Source: DASWZN01 sp036404435
GTDB taxonomy: Bacteria > Acidobacteriota > Terriglobia > Bryobacterales > Bryobacteraceae
Length of the DNA stretch: 64,000 bases
Direction of reading: 5' to 3'
Assembly: GCA_036404435.1 (NCBI GenBank)
Contig: DASWZN010000019.1
Location: forward strand, 1-64,000
The position numbers and the translations under genes were made by a program. Positions 8,424-17,228 of this stretch are shown here, one piece after another (positions within the stretch are counted from its first letter, which is position 1; each line of letters opens with the position of its first letter). A model generated the notes under the pieces. That model searched no databases. It had not been told where the DNA came from and worked only from the letters and a program-made list of their open reading frames with translations.

Positions 8424-8888
8424 ATGCCCACCCAAGAAAAGACCGGGATACCCGTTGCGCTCTCTAAGGCCGACCAGCGGCAGGTACTGGAGCTATACCA
8501 GAAAATCCAGCGTAGCCGCGCCAGGCTGGTCGGTCCCGACGGCAAGGCCCAGAGCCTCCCCGCTTCGTTCCACGAATTCCTGGTGAAGTTGTGGGCCGAC
8601 CTCTGCGAGGGGCAGTCGGTCGCCATCGTTCAGAACGACGCGCAGTCAACCACGGTCGAGGCTGCGCGGATGCTGGGGGTGTCGCGCCAATTCCTGATCA
8701 AGCTTCTGGAGCGCGACGAAATCCCGCACCATATGGTTGGGACTCACCGGCGCGTTTATGTCCAGGACCTCCTGGCATACAAGGCTAAGCGGGACTCAAA
8801 GCGTCGCCAGATCCTGGATGACCTGACGCGTGCCGAAGCCGAAGACGGCCTGTACGATCTGGAACCGCCGGATGATCGTGCAGGGTAA
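8424..8888 (+). CDS. Antitoxin with excisionase-type helix-turn-helix
   Basis: 154 residues. A MerR/excisionase-like winged helix lies at about residues 70-115 (TTVEAARMLGVSRQFLIKLL, then VGTHRRVYVQDLLAYK); the charged C-terminus would contact the toxin. It is predicted to bind its own promoter and neutralise the downstream PIN nuclease. The start at 8424 is preferred over the ATG at 8412 because GGAGG (8414-8418) lies 5 nt before 8424 and transcription should begin around 8412. The stop overlaps the toxin start by 17 nt, so translation is coupled. Assignment as an antitoxin rests on the partner. Confidence 0.82.
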   Translation: MPTQEKTGIPVALSKADQRQVLELYQKIQRSRARLVGPDGKAQSLPASFHEFLVKLWADLCEGQSVAIVQNDAQSTTVEAARMLGVSRQFLIKLLERDEIPHHMVGTHRRVYVQDLLAYKAKRDSKRRQILDDLTRAEAEDGLYDLEPPDDRAG

Positions 8889-9426
8889 CCAGTACATTGC
8901 TGTGCTCGATACCTGCGTGTTGGCGCCGATGCCGCTCTGCGACACGCTGCTGCGGCTGGCCGAAGACCCAGCGTTCTACAGCCCTCGCTGGAGCGACGAC
9001 ATCTTCCGGGAACTGCGCTCGACGCTCGCGCGAATGGGCTACACGGAGGCACAGGCCACCCGCCGGATCACCGCGATGGATACCGCCGTCGAGGACGCCA
9101 GGGTCACTGGCTACGAACGCCTGGTCGCCTCGATGACCAATGACCCAAAGGATCGGCACGTCCTGGCCGCGGCCGTTCGCTGCGGCGCACACGCCATCGT
9201 CACCGAAAATGTGCGGCACTTCCCGGCCGAGTCCGTGAAGCCGAATGACCTCGACGTGCTGACTCCGGACGAGTTCCTCGTGGGCCAGTTCTACTTGAAC
9301 GAGGAGTTGCTGCGCGAAAAGATCGCCGCCCAGGCAGTGGCCCGAGGAGTCAGCATGGAACATCTCCTCAGCCGCCTTGGGAAGTGGGCGCCGGCTACGG
9401 TCCGGCTTTTGGCCGGCACGCGCTGA
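8872..9426 (+). CDS. PIN-domain ribonuclease toxin
   Basis: 184 residues. Metal-dependent RNase of the PIN superfamily. The acidic residues are in place: D13 in AVLDTCVLAP, E47 in DDIFRELRS, D94 in DPKDRHVLAAA, and the TEN segment near residue 112. About 50 residues past the PIN core form a C-terminal tail with a helical look. The ATG at 8872 is inside the antitoxin gene, the usual coupled arrangement of a type II toxin-antitoxin pair. The stop is 2 nt from the convergent thiL stop. The RNA target cannot be deduced. Confidence 0.85.
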   Translation: MIVQGNQYIAVLDTCVLAPMPLCDTLLRLAEDPAFYSPRWSDDIFRELRSTLARMGYTEAQATRRITAMDTAVEDARVTGYERLVASMTNDPKDRHVLAAAVRCGAHAIVTENVRHFPAESVKPNDLDVLTPDEFLVGQFYLNEELLREKIAAQAVARGVSMEHLLSRLGKWAPATVRLLAGTR

Positions 9427-9428
9427 AT

Positions 9429-10331
9429 TCACTCCGCGCGGAAATGGTCGTACCCACGCGGCGGAAGCGGACGACCTTCGACCTCTACCCAACCCGGCCG
9501 GCCTTCGCGAATCGTGCCGATGCGCGCCAGGGGCAGGCCCTCGAACGAGCGCGGCACCTGCACGCGCGGGCGCACGGTGAACAGCAGCTCGTAGTCCTCG
9601 CCGCCATCGAGAGCCTGATCGAGCGTGGCGCCGCGGAAGATTGGGATCGGACCATCGAGCTGGGCCGCGACTCCCGACGCCTGGCACAGACGGTAGAGAT
9701 CGAGCGAGAGGCCGTCGCTCAGGTCCATGCACGCGGTCGCGCGCAGTTTCTCGCGCACGAACCGGCCCAGCGCGATTCGCGGCTCGGGTTTGAGGTGCTT
9801 CTTCCACGCGGCGCCCGAGCTGGTTTGGAGGCCCAGCGCCGATCCGCCGAGCCTTCCCGACACGTAGATGTGGTCGCCCGGCCGCGCGCCGTCGCGCCGC
9901 AGCGCCTTGCCACGCGCCACGCTGCCGCAGACCACGATGTCGCACGCCACGCGCTCCGCGTGTGCCAAGTCGCCGCCCGCGAGCGCCACGCCGTATTTCC
10001 GCGCCAGAAGCAGAAGCCCGCCGTAGAACCGGTCGATCCAGCGCTCGTCCGCCCACGGCGCGATGGCCAGCGAGAGAAGGCAGAACCGCGGCGTGCCGCC
10101 CATGGCCGCAATGTCGCTCAGCCCGCGCGCCAGCGTCTTCCAGCCCAGCGCCTCGGGTGGATGGGTCTCGCGGCGGAAGTGGACGCCCTCGATCGTCATG
10201 TCCGTGGTGAACAGCAGGTCTTCGGCGGCGCCGCGCGGCCGGTAGATGGCGCAATCGTCGCCGATGCCCAGGGCTAGGCCGTGACCGGGCGCCCGCGCCG
10301 CGATGCGCTTAAGTAGTTCCAGCTCGTTCAT
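9429..10331 (-). CDS. thiL: Thiamine-monophosphate kinase
   Basis: ATP-dependent phosphorylation of thiamine monophosphate to thiamine diphosphate. 300 residues, normal for ThiL (AIRS/PurM fold). The N-terminal metal/nucleotide site is GIGDDCAIY (D25, D26), followed by LLFTTDMTIEGVHFR, AGGDLAHAE and the MDLSDGLSLDL and DGGEDYELLF motifs. The start overlaps the end of the upstream Hsp70-like gene by 23 nt, so it is the last gene of the DUF2760-Hsp70-Hsp70 run on the minus strand. Confidence 0.95.
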   Translation of the reverse strand: MNELELLKRIAARAPGHGLALGIGDDCAIYRPRGAAEDLLFTTDMTIEGVHFRRETHPPEALGWKTLARGLSDIAAMGGTPRFCLLSLAIAPWADERWIDRFYGGLLLLARKYGVALAGGDLAHAERVACDIVVCGSVARGKALRRDGARPGDHIYVSGRLGGSALGLQTSSGAAWKKHLKPEPRIALGRFVREKLRATACMDLSDGLSLDLYRLCQASGVAAQLDGPIPIFRGATLDQALDGGEDYELLFTVRPRVQVPRSFEGLPLARIGTIREGRPGWVEVEGRPLPPRGYDHFRAE

Positions 10332-12972
10332 TGGCGAACACCAGACCGGAGGGCAGCTCTTCGCCGAACATGCGGTCGAGCGTGCCGGAATCGAGCGCCT
10401 CCTCGCCTTCGAGGATGGCGGCCAGCCGCTCGGCGTCCGGCCGCTTCGCGACGCTCTGCCGCACCTGCTCGATCACGGCGGGCGAGAGGTCGCGCACGGG
10501 ATCGCCGGTGCGCCGCGCGATGGTGACCACGGCCTCCGCCGCCCGCTCGAGCGGCAGCAGAGCCTGCACCCAACGCGCCGCTGCGGTCGCCGGGACCACC
10601 TGGTTCGCGGGACCGTAGAACAGCGCGCGCGCGCCCAGCCGCGTCAGGCACCAGAAATCGCTGTCGCCGGCCTCTCCCGTCTTGACGCGCGCGGCCAGCG
10701 CGTCGCCCAGCTCGATTTTGGTCTGCATCGGCAGCAGCTCGAGGCTCGCCGCCGTGCGCCACATCTCGCGCAGCAGGCTGCTGTTCACCCTCTGGCGCTT
10801 GGCGGCGCGCGGCAGCAGCGTGGCCGCGAGCCGCTGGAAAACGTCGACCTGTTGGTTGCGGTTCAGTCCTCCGGCCACGCGCCCCCAGAAAACCCACCAC
10901 TGCACCTCGTTCTCCATGCGGTTTGCGAATGCGAGTCCGGCGGCGTAGACGCGGCGCGCCTGCTCGATGCGAAAGTCGTCGCCCGGATAGCCGAAGCCCG
11001 GCCGCAGACAGAAGCCTGTCAGATTGAGCCAGCGCAGCTCGTAGGCGGCCGCGAGCTTGCGGCCCTCGGCCGCTTCGAGCAGCACGTCGGCAAGCTGCCG
11101 CACCGTGCCCAGCGGCCAGGAATTCTTGCCCAGGCCGAGCGCTTGTTCCAGTTTTGCGGGCAACTCCTCGGGCGGCGCGGGCGCTTCAACCGCCGGTGCG
11201 AACGCGGCGCGGATCAGCCCCTTCGCGCGCTCCACGGCCTCCTCGCTAATCACCGCCGCGGGACGGCGCGACACGTCGGCCTCCGCGGCCTTCTTCCGCA
11301 ACTCGAATTGCAGCCGCCAGCGATGCTCGCTGATCTTCGATTCGGCCCAGATCTCGAGCGTCCCAATCTCGGTCAGCCGCGCGCCCAGCTTCACCGGAAT
11401 CAGCTTCTCGCCCGTGCGCTTGCCGAAGCGGATTACCGCGTAGAGCGGCGCGTGCGTGTGGAATTCGGCTTCGATTTCCACCACCTGGCCGAGCGCGTCC
11501 TCGGTGCGCGTGAGCGAGCTGTAGAGGCGGAACGACACCGGCCGGTTGGCCACCAGTTGCAGGTTCTCGAGATCGAGATCGAGCGAGGCGCCTTCTTCGG
11601 TGCCGCGCGGCACCAGGCACACCGCGCGCGCTCCGGCGCCCGCTTCCGAACCGATCCCGATGTAGTAGGCGCGCGGCAGGCCGCCGCGCACCAGCACACC
11701 CGCTCCGCCGCTCCGCGCGAAGGAGTGATACGCCGCGCCGACGGCCACCGCTAGGTCCAGATCGCGGTTCTCGAAAACCACCGGCCGCCGGCCGTACCAT
11801 CGCTCGACCACCTCGGCTACGCGCTCGCGGCAGACATCCGGAATGAAGAAGCCGCCGTTGAACAGAATCGCGTCGACGCCGTTGGGCGCGTACTCGGCCG
11901 CGCCGCTGAGGAACGCCGCCAGGTGCCGCGTCACCGCTGGGTCGGAGACATAGGGCAGCCCCAGTTCGCGAAAGAGGCTCCGCTTCTCCTCCTGGGGTTT
12001 GTCGGCGAGATTGCAGAAGGGCAGGAACCCTTCGAGCGCCAGTTCCAGCGCTTCCTCGCGCAGGATCTCGGTCCTCTTCACGCCTCCGACGAGCGACGTG
12101 CCCGCGCCCACCACCGTCACTTCGACGCTCGCCAGGTTGGCATCCGAAAGCAGCCGCTCCTTGGCCGCCGTGCACTGCCTCCGCACCGCGTTGCGCTGGC
12201 GGATGGAAAGCGGCGCGCCGATCTTGCTCTCTACGAGCCAGGCCAGCGTCAGGTCCAGGTTGTCGCCGCCCAACAGCAGGTGGCGCCCCACCGCCGTGCG
12301 CGTGAATTCGACGCGGTCCTCGGCGCGCGACACGCGGATCAGCGTGAAGTCCGACGTGCCGCCGCCGACGTCCACCACCAGCACCACCTGGCCATCGAAC
12401 AGGTTCTGGCGCGATTGCGCCAGGTGGTTTGCGATCCAGGAGTAGAAGGCCGCGGCGGGCTCTTCGAGCAGCGTGAGGCGCGGCAGGCCCGCCTGCGCGG
12501 CCGCCTCGACCGTCAACTCGCGCGCTTCCTCGTCGAAGGAGGCGGGCACGGTGAGGGCGACGTCCTGCTCGGCGAACGGCGTGCCCATCTTCCGCTCCCA
12601 CGCCTCGCGCATGTGCGCCAGGTACTTGGCCGAAACCTCGACCGGCGAGAGCACGCGCCCCGTCTCCTGCGAATCCCACGGCAGGATCTTGGCGGTGCGG
12701 TCCACGTCCGGGTTCGAGAGCCACGACTTCACCGAATGGACCAGCCGCGTGGGAACCAGCGCACCCTGGTCGCGCGCGTAGACGCCCACATATTCCCGGT
12801 CGCCCAAAAACAGGAACGACGGAAATGTTCGCCGCTCCTCGACCGTCTCCGGAGCTACGTACTGCGGAATGGGCAGGATGTGGATGGGCGGGAATGCGGA
12901 GTCCTCGGCTTCGCGCGGGTCGATATAGGCCACCGCGGAGTTGGTGGTCCCCAGGTCGATGCCGATTTTCAT
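10309..12972 (-). CDS. Hsp70-family protein with long C-terminal extension (DUF3731-like)
   Basis: 887 residues, far longer than DnaK. The ATPase domain starts at once (MKIGIDLGTTNSAVAY) and includes VPASFDEEAREL, LLEEPAAAFYSW and VVDVGGGTSDFT. After about residue 500 a beta-rich segment replaces the classical substrate domain. A large helical region follows (WWVFWGRVAGGLNRNQQVDV, GRKLAAAYELRWLNLTGF), matching my memory of DUF3731-containing Hsp70 proteins. There is no EEVD-like tail. It is coupled to the preceding Hsp70 by an ATGA overlap. It is probably a specialised ATP-dependent chaperone acting with its neighbours; clients are unknown. Confidence 0.85.
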   Translation of the reverse strand: MKIGIDLGTTNSAVAYIDPREAEDSAFPPIHILPIPQYVAPETVEERRTFPSFLFLGDREYVGVYARDQGALVPTRLVHSVKSWLSNPDVDRTAKILPWDSQETGRVLSPVEVSAKYLAHMREAWERKMGTPFAEQDVALTVPASFDEEARELTVEAAAQAGLPRLTLLEEPAAAFYSWIANHLAQSRQNLFDGQVVLVVDVGGGTSDFTLIRVSRAEDRVEFTRTAVGRHLLLGGDNLDLTLAWLVESKIGAPLSIRQRNAVRRQCTAAKERLLSDANLASVEVTVVGAGTSLVGGVKRTEILREEALELALEGFLPFCNLADKPQEEKRSLFRELGLPYVSDPAVTRHLAAFLSGAAEYAPNGVDAILFNGGFFIPDVCRERVAEVVERWYGRRPVVFENRDLDLAVAVGAAYHSFARSGGAGVLVRGGLPRAYYIGIGSEAGAGARAVCLVPRGTEEGASLDLDLENLQLVANRPVSFRLYSSLTRTEDALGQVVEIEAEFHTHAPLYAVIRFGKRTGEKLIPVKLGARLTEIGTLEIWAESKISEHRWRLQFELRKKAAEADVSRRPAAVISEEAVERAKGLIRAAFAPAVEAPAPPEELPAKLEQALGLGKNSWPLGTVRQLADVLLEAAEGRKLAAAYELRWLNLTGFCLRPGFGYPGDDFRIEQARRVYAAGLAFANRMENEVQWWVFWGRVAGGLNRNQQVDVFQRLAATLLPRAAKRQRVNSSLLREMWRTAASLELLPMQTKIELGDALAARVKTGEAGDSDFWCLTRLGARALFYGPANQVVPATAAARWVQALLPLERAAEAVVTIARRTGDPVRDLSPAVIEQVRQSVAKRPDAERLAAILEGEEALDSGTLDRMFGEELPSGLVFANERAGTT

Positions 12973-14813
12973 GCCGCCGAGACGCGCTCCCTCACGTTGA
13001 ATTCCAGTTTCCAGCGGCGACCGTCGCGGGCCACGCACCATAGTTGCAGGAGGCCCGTCCCGGTGACCTCGGTCTCGAGCGACACCGGCACGACTTCGCC
13101 CGCGTTCGCGCCCTCGGCCGGAAGCGTCACATCCATCGGCGCCAGTTCTTCGAGCTCGTCGCGCAGGTCCTCGATCATCGCGCCCACGGCGTCGTCCTTG
13201 CGGGCGGTGGAAGAGAAGAAGCGGAACTCGGCCGGCTGGCCGATCGCCAAGCCGAATTCGCGGTCCGGGATGCGCGCGCCGGTGCTTTCCTCCATGCCGA
13301 AGGGGACTACCGTGAGCGCCTTGACCGGAGCGGGGACACCTGGCACCGCCGGCATGGCGCTCTCGATGCCGACGTAGTAAGTCCTGGCCACGCCGCCGCG
13401 GATGCGCACGCCGCGGCCCTGCCGCGCCAGCCCGTAGGTTGCCGCGCCGCGCGCCACCGCGTGCATCAGGTCCTCGCCCGTGAGCGGGAGTACCGCCGGC
13501 ATGCCTTCTTCCTTCAGCCACGCGTCGAGCGTCGAAACCAGGCGCTCGCGGATCAACTGCGCGCGCAGCACGCCGCCGTTGAACAGCACGTGCGTCGGGC
13601 AGGCGAGGCCGCTCGGACCTCTCCGCACCGAACTATGCTGCGCCGCCGAAGCGTGCTGCCGCAGGAACCGCGCCATGTGCCGCGTCACCGCGGCATCGGC
13701 TGCATACGGCAGCCCCAGTTCCTGCAACCCGGCGCGCCGCGCCCCCTGCGGCATCTCCTGGCTCGAGACCACCGGGAAGAATCCATCCCGCAGGATGCGC
13801 TCCAGATCCGCGCGCTGCAGCTTGGCGCGAATCGTCCCGCCGACCACGCCCGTGCCCTTGCCGAGCACCGTCACCGGGTAGTCGCTCGCGTCGTTGCCTT
13901 CTTCGAGCAGCTTCTCTTTTCCGATGCGGCAGTTCTGCCACAGCGCGTGAAGCTGGAGCGTGTCAAGGCGCACGTTCTTCGCCGCAAGCTGGTGCTCGAT
14001 GGAGCGGGCCAGCGCCAGGTCGATGTTATCACCGCCCAGCAGAATGTGCTCGCCGATGGCCACGCGCTCGAGCTCCAGCTCGCCCTCGCGCTCCGTCACG
14101 GCGATGAGCGTGAAGTCGGTGGTGCCCCCGCCGATATCGACCACCAAGATGAGGTCGCCCACCTTCACGCGCTCGCGCCAGTCCGGGTGCCGCTCGATCC
14201 AGGCGTAGAAGGCCGCCTGCGGCTCTTCGAGCAGGCTCGCATCCTTGATGCCCGCGCCGTGGGCCGCCTGCTCGGTCAGCTCGCGCGCCACCGCGTCGAA
14301 GGAAGCCGGCACCGTAACCAGCACCTGCTGCTTTTCGAACGGCGCCTCCGGATGCGCGTGGTTCCAGGCGTTGCGCATGTGGTCCAGATAGCGTAGCGAG
14401 GCTTCCACCGGTGAAACCTTCTGCACGCCCTCGGGCGCGTTGGCGGGAAGGATCGCCGCCGTGCGGTCGACGCCCGAATGGCAGAGCCACGACTTCGCCG
14501 AAGACACCAGCCGGCCCGGATTCTCGACTCCGCGCTTCTGCGCCAAAGCCCCAACAACAAAGTCCTGGTCTGCCTTCCACGGCAGCGCCAGCGAGCCCGC
14601 GGGAAAATCGGCCGCCCCAGGCAGAAACAGGAACGACGGCAGCAGCGCTTCCTCGCGCACCTCGCCCGGGTTCACCACCTGCGCGATCGCGAACAGGCTG
14701 GCCGGTGTCACCGACAACGGGTCGCCCTCCGCCAGGGGAACATACGCCAGCGCCGAGTTGGTGGTCCCGAGGTCGATGCCGATGACGAACTGCGCTTTGG
14801 ATGGCTTGGCCAC
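12969..14813 (-). CDS. Hsp70-family protein (DnaK-like)
   Basis: 614 residues. ATPase domain with IGIDLGTTNSALAY near residue 10, VPASFDAVARELTEQAA, LLEEPQAAFYAWIE and VVDIGGGTTDFT. The C-terminal quarter is a beta domain ending in GTGLLQLWCVARDGRRWKLE, without the helical lid of DnaK. The GTG at 14813 was chosen because AGGGG precedes it and DUF2760 ends 7 nt upstream; further N-terminal sequence would overlap that gene. It overlaps the next Hsp70 gene by 4 nt. DnaJ and GrpE partners are absent, as expected for this accessory cluster. Confidence 0.87.
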   Translation of the reverse strand: MAKPSKAQFVIGIDLGTTNSALAYVPLAEGDPLSVTPASLFAIAQVVNPGEVREEALLPSFLFLPGAADFPAGSLALPWKADQDFVVGALAQKRGVENPGRLVSSAKSWLCHSGVDRTAAILPANAPEGVQKVSPVEASLRYLDHMRNAWNHAHPEAPFEKQQVLVTVPASFDAVARELTEQAAHGAGIKDASLLEEPQAAFYAWIERHPDWRERVKVGDLILVVDIGGGTTDFTLIAVTEREGELELERVAIGEHILLGGDNIDLALARSIEHQLAAKNVRLDTLQLHALWQNCRIGKEKLLEEGNDASDYPVTVLGKGTGVVGGTIRAKLQRADLERILRDGFFPVVSSQEMPQGARRAGLQELGLPYAADAAVTRHMARFLRQHASAAQHSSVRRGPSGLACPTHVLFNGGVLRAQLIRERLVSTLDAWLKEEGMPAVLPLTGEDLMHAVARGAATYGLARQGRGVRIRGGVARTYYVGIESAMPAVPGVPAPVKALTVVPFGMEESTGARIPDREFGLAIGQPAEFRFFSSTARKDDAVGAMIEDLRDELEELAPMDVTLPAEGANAGEVVPVSLETEVTGTGLLQLWCVARDGRRWKLEFNVRERVSAA

Positions 14814-14820
14814 TCTGCCC

Positions 14821-15339
14821 CTATTCAACCTCGATTTCAGCGGGAGCGATGACTCGCGCGCCGCGGCGCGGCGCCGGAAGCCCGGTCTTCTCCACGCGCC
14901 AGCCCTTGTGCCGCAACGTTCCGCCATCGGGCGGCTGCGCGGGGACGTTACCGATGAACTTCACGAGCCACCCCCGCTCCGCCGCTGGCAGCGCTCCGAC
15001 ACTCGTATACGCACCCTCGACGGCGTCGATCACCGGCGTCAGGCTCACGTAGCGAAGCAGTGAATCGCGGCACTGATCGTGTACGCTTCTGACCGCCGCG
15101 CCCACCTGATCGTCGTCGTAGCCCGAAATGTCTTCCATCAGAAAATCCACCAGCCGCGCATCGCGCTGAAGAATTCCCAGGAGACCAACCGCGCCGTCGA
15201 CGTGATCCGGCGGAGGTTCGGCGGGCTTGGGCGCCGCGACGGTCTTGCTCAGTCCGAGCGCCTTGGCGGCCTCGGCGGGAAGCGCGCCCTGGAACAGAAT
15301 GCCGAAAAAGCTGCGGAACGCAAGCAGGATGCGGCCCAC
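14821..15339 (-). CDS. DUF2760-domain protein
   Basis: 172 residues. It begins with an amphipathic or membrane-like stretch (ILLAFRSFFGILF). The DUF2760 body follows, with GLLGILQRDARLVDFLMEDI, a YDDDQVGAAVR segment and a C-terminal LPAPRRGARVIAPAEIEVE tail. The family is uncharacterised but is typically found directly upstream of two unusual Hsp70 genes, as here. It is first in the operon. I infer a membrane-proximal partner or client adaptor for the Hsp70 pair. Confidence 0.8.
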   Translation of the reverse strand: MGRILLAFRSFFGILFQGALPAEAAKALGLSKTVAAPKPAEPPPDHVDGAVGLLGILQRDARLVDFLMEDISGYDDDQVGAAVRSVHDQCRDSLLRYVSLTPVIDAVEGAYTSVGALPAAERGWLVKFIGNVPAQPPDGGTLRHKGWRVEKTGLPAPRRGARVIAPAEIEVE

Positions 15340-15384
15340 GCGGTACCCCCTTGTCCTACCTCACCAGGATACACTGCGCTGTGG

Positions 15385-15403
15385 GACAGGCCTCCGGCCT
15401 GTC
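15385..15403. repeat. Single perfect hairpin (relative of the clustered palindromes)
   Basis: GACAGGCCTCCGGCCTGTC is an 8-bp perfect stem with a 3-nt loop, preceded by GTGG. It lies between the DUF2760 start and the MerR-TPR stop. In design it matches single units of the four-hairpin clusters at 17229-17322 and 25773-25860, and is probably a one-unit relic. There is no T-run, so a classical terminator is unlikely. Confidence 0.5.
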
Positions 15404-15407
15404 ATGC

Positions 15408-16343
15408 TCACGATACGCTCTCCGCGCCCGTTGGCCTCGCCCCCGGCACAACCGTCGCGCGGCGCAGCTTGTCGAGCTCGCGCCGGGCGATCGCGGCCCA
15501 CGAGCTGGCGGCATCCAGCTTCAGATAGGCCTTCCAATGCCGCACGGCCTTCATGACGTCGCCGCGCGTTTGCGAAAGCAACGCCAGGTTGTAGTGCGCG
15601 TCGGCGTAATTCGGATTGATCTTGAGCGCGGCCTGGTAGTGGTGCTCGGCGCGCTCCGGATCGCCGCGCTCGTCGAACAGGTTGCCCAGGTCGAAGTGGG
15701 CCAGCGCATAGGTCGCATCGATCTCGAGCGCCCGGAGGTAGACGCGTTCGGCCTCTTCCCACCGCCGTAGGTGAAAGTAGACGGTGCCCAGGTTTACGGC
15801 CGCGCCCGCCGAGGACGGGTCGAGTTCCAGGGCGCGCTGGTACGCCGCGACGATCTCCTCCGGCGGCGCCCCGGTCTGCTCCAGTTCGAGCCCCTTCTCG
15901 AACCACGCTTCGGCTTCCCGCGTCTTCGCGTCGGAAACGGCCGCACGCCCGCGTCCTTCGGGTGGGAACGCGAGCAGCGTCGTCAACTCCTTCCGGTCGA
16001 AATCCAGCAGGAGCTGACCCGAAACCGCCTCCATCTTCTGCCCATCGACGAGCACCGCAACCTTGCGCCCTTCGCAGAAGACCTTCACTTCCTTGAGCGG
16101 ATTCTCGACGCCGTGGAGTTTCTGGCGCAGCGCGCGCACGGCGCTGCGGATGCGCGCCGGCGCCACGCGGTCCGCGCGCAGCTTCTGCAACGAACGCAGC
16201 GCGATGAGGTCCGCGAACGCGAACTGCTCCAGGCGCGGCACCAGCTCCTGGCGCTCCCACCCGCGCAACTGCCGCTCCGAGATCCCCAGGACCCGGCGGG
16301 CCTCCTCGCGCGAATACGACTGCTGTGGGCTTCCCGCAAGCAT
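15408..16343 (-). CDS. MerR-type DNA-binding domain fused to tetratricopeptide repeats
   Basis: 311 residues. Residues about 8-75 are a MerR winged helix (SREEARRVLGISERQLRGWE, then FAFADLIALRSLQKLR). A small linker domain follows (KVAVLVDGQKMEAVSGQLLLDF). From about residue 140 come four or five TPR units (AYQRALELDPSSAGAAVNLG, ERVYLRALEIDATYALAHFD, HHYQAALKINPNYADAHYNL). Likely a regulator whose TPR part recruits a protein partner. There is no metal-binding cysteine set. The target is unknown. Confidence 0.8.
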   Translation of the reverse strand: MLAGSPQQSYSREEARRVLGISERQLRGWERQELVPRLEQFAFADLIALRSLQKLRADRVAPARIRSAVRALRQKLHGVENPLKEVKVFCEGRKVAVLVDGQKMEAVSGQLLLDFDRKELTTLLAFPPEGRGRAAVSDAKTREAEAWFEKGLELEQTGAPPEEIVAAYQRALELDPSSAGAAVNLGTVYFHLRRWEEAERVYLRALEIDATYALAHFDLGNLFDERGDPERAEHHYQAALKINPNYADAHYNLALLSQTRGDVMKAVRHWKAYLKLDAASSWAAIARRELDKLRRATVVPGARPTGAESVS

Positions 16344-16364
16344 CGCAGGAATTGTAGCAGAGAA

Positions 16365-16399
16365 CAGCCGTCAGCCTTCAGCCATCAGCCATCAGTCAC
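16365..16399. repeat. Heptanucleotide tandem repeat (5 units), inverted relative to 17406-17426
   Basis: Five contiguous 7-bp units: CAGCCGT, CAGCCTT, CAGCCAT, CAGCCAT, CAGTCAC. The array ends on the stop codon of the 260-residue gene (16396). The same heptamers occur on the opposite strand at 17406-17426, so the pair brackets that gene and its upstream region. Confidence 0.75.
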
Positions 16400-17178
16400 C
16401 GCCTGCGGGTGGGCGGGGCGCCCTCCGGATCGGTGATCAGCACAGTCCCTTCGAAACACTCTCGCTCAGGGACATAGCGAAAGTCGTATTCAAGGTGCCG
16501 GCCGGAGTTGTACCAATCCTCGTAGCGCCAATGCAGCTGGGCGACCGGCTTCCTGGAGGTGAACCCATACATCCACACTTGCGAATCGGCTTCGCCAGGC
16601 AGATTGCTGTGAATCAGGAATTCGTAGACGATCACGCGGTCCTGGCGCTGGCTGTAGCCCAGCACCATCGTCAGGGGCTCGTTGCAGCTCTCCTTAACAT
16701 AGAACGCGAATTCCAGGGCTTTTCCATCCCCGTTGAAGTCTCTAAGGGCGAGAATGTGCGGCTTCCCGGCGCCACGGATGAGCGGGCCGCGAACCTCGTA
16801 GAAATGGCCAGGCCGGATCCGGAATAGAATATCGTACTCGTCCTCGCCGTTACCGAGCGTCACCCGCACCGTATTGAGGACGCGCCTCGACTGTGTGTCA
16901 GCCAGAGAGACACGAGTCGGGGCGCGGTAGTAGTGGCCTAGCGTCTGCTCCGGACACGTGTAGGCGTCTTCCTGGTCTTCCTCCGGGGAAGCGTCCTGCA
17001 GCGGTTTGTCCGCAGGAGCCAAGACCCAGAGAACCAAGGCGCGATGCGCGTGCGCCCAAACCGGCAGAGGCTCCTCCTCTAACAGCACGGCGTTCCCCGC
17101 GAGCCTAACATAAGGCGGCCCGGGCGCGGCCAGCGTCGGCCAAGTCGAGAGCAAACCGAGAAGAAGGAACCGCACCAT
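16396..17178 (-). CDS. Secreted protein of unknown function
   Basis: 260 residues with an N-terminal signal peptide (VRFLLLGLLSTWPTLAAPG). Contains a CPEQTLGHYYRAPTRVSLAD segment and a calcium-blade-like turn DFNGDGKALEF near residue 150. The C-terminal half is aromatic-rich (QLHWRYEDWYNSGRHLEYDF). It resembles no family I can name. It is flanked by inverted 7-bp repeat arrays on both sides, and the stop codon lies within one of them. Confidence 0.65.
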   Translation of the reverse strand: MVRFLLLGLLSTWPTLAAPGPPYVRLAGNAVLLEEEPLPVWAHAHRALVLWVLAPADKPLQDASPEEDQEDAYTCPEQTLGHYYRAPTRVSLADTQSRRVLNTVRVTLGNGEDEYDILFRIRPGHFYEVRGPLIRGAGKPHILALRDFNGDGKALEFAFYVKESCNEPLTMVLGYSQRQDRVIVYEFLIHSNLPGEADSQVWMYGFTSRKPVAQLHWRYEDWYNSGRHLEYDFRYVPERECFEGTVLITDPEGAPPTRRR

Positions 17179-17228
17179 TCACAGCCTAGTGTAGTGCGGC
17201 ATGCAGATTGACGGATATTCGCGACCGC

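Noticed and set aside
12973..13521. Upstream extension of the 887-residue Hsp70 frame
   Set aside because: The family start MKIGIDLGTTNS begins at 12972 and the extension lies antiphase within the other Hsp70 gene.
10303..14396. Long plus-strand open frames across the Hsp70 genes
   Set aside because: Antisense shadows of two clear Hsp70 coding sequences with coupled junctions.
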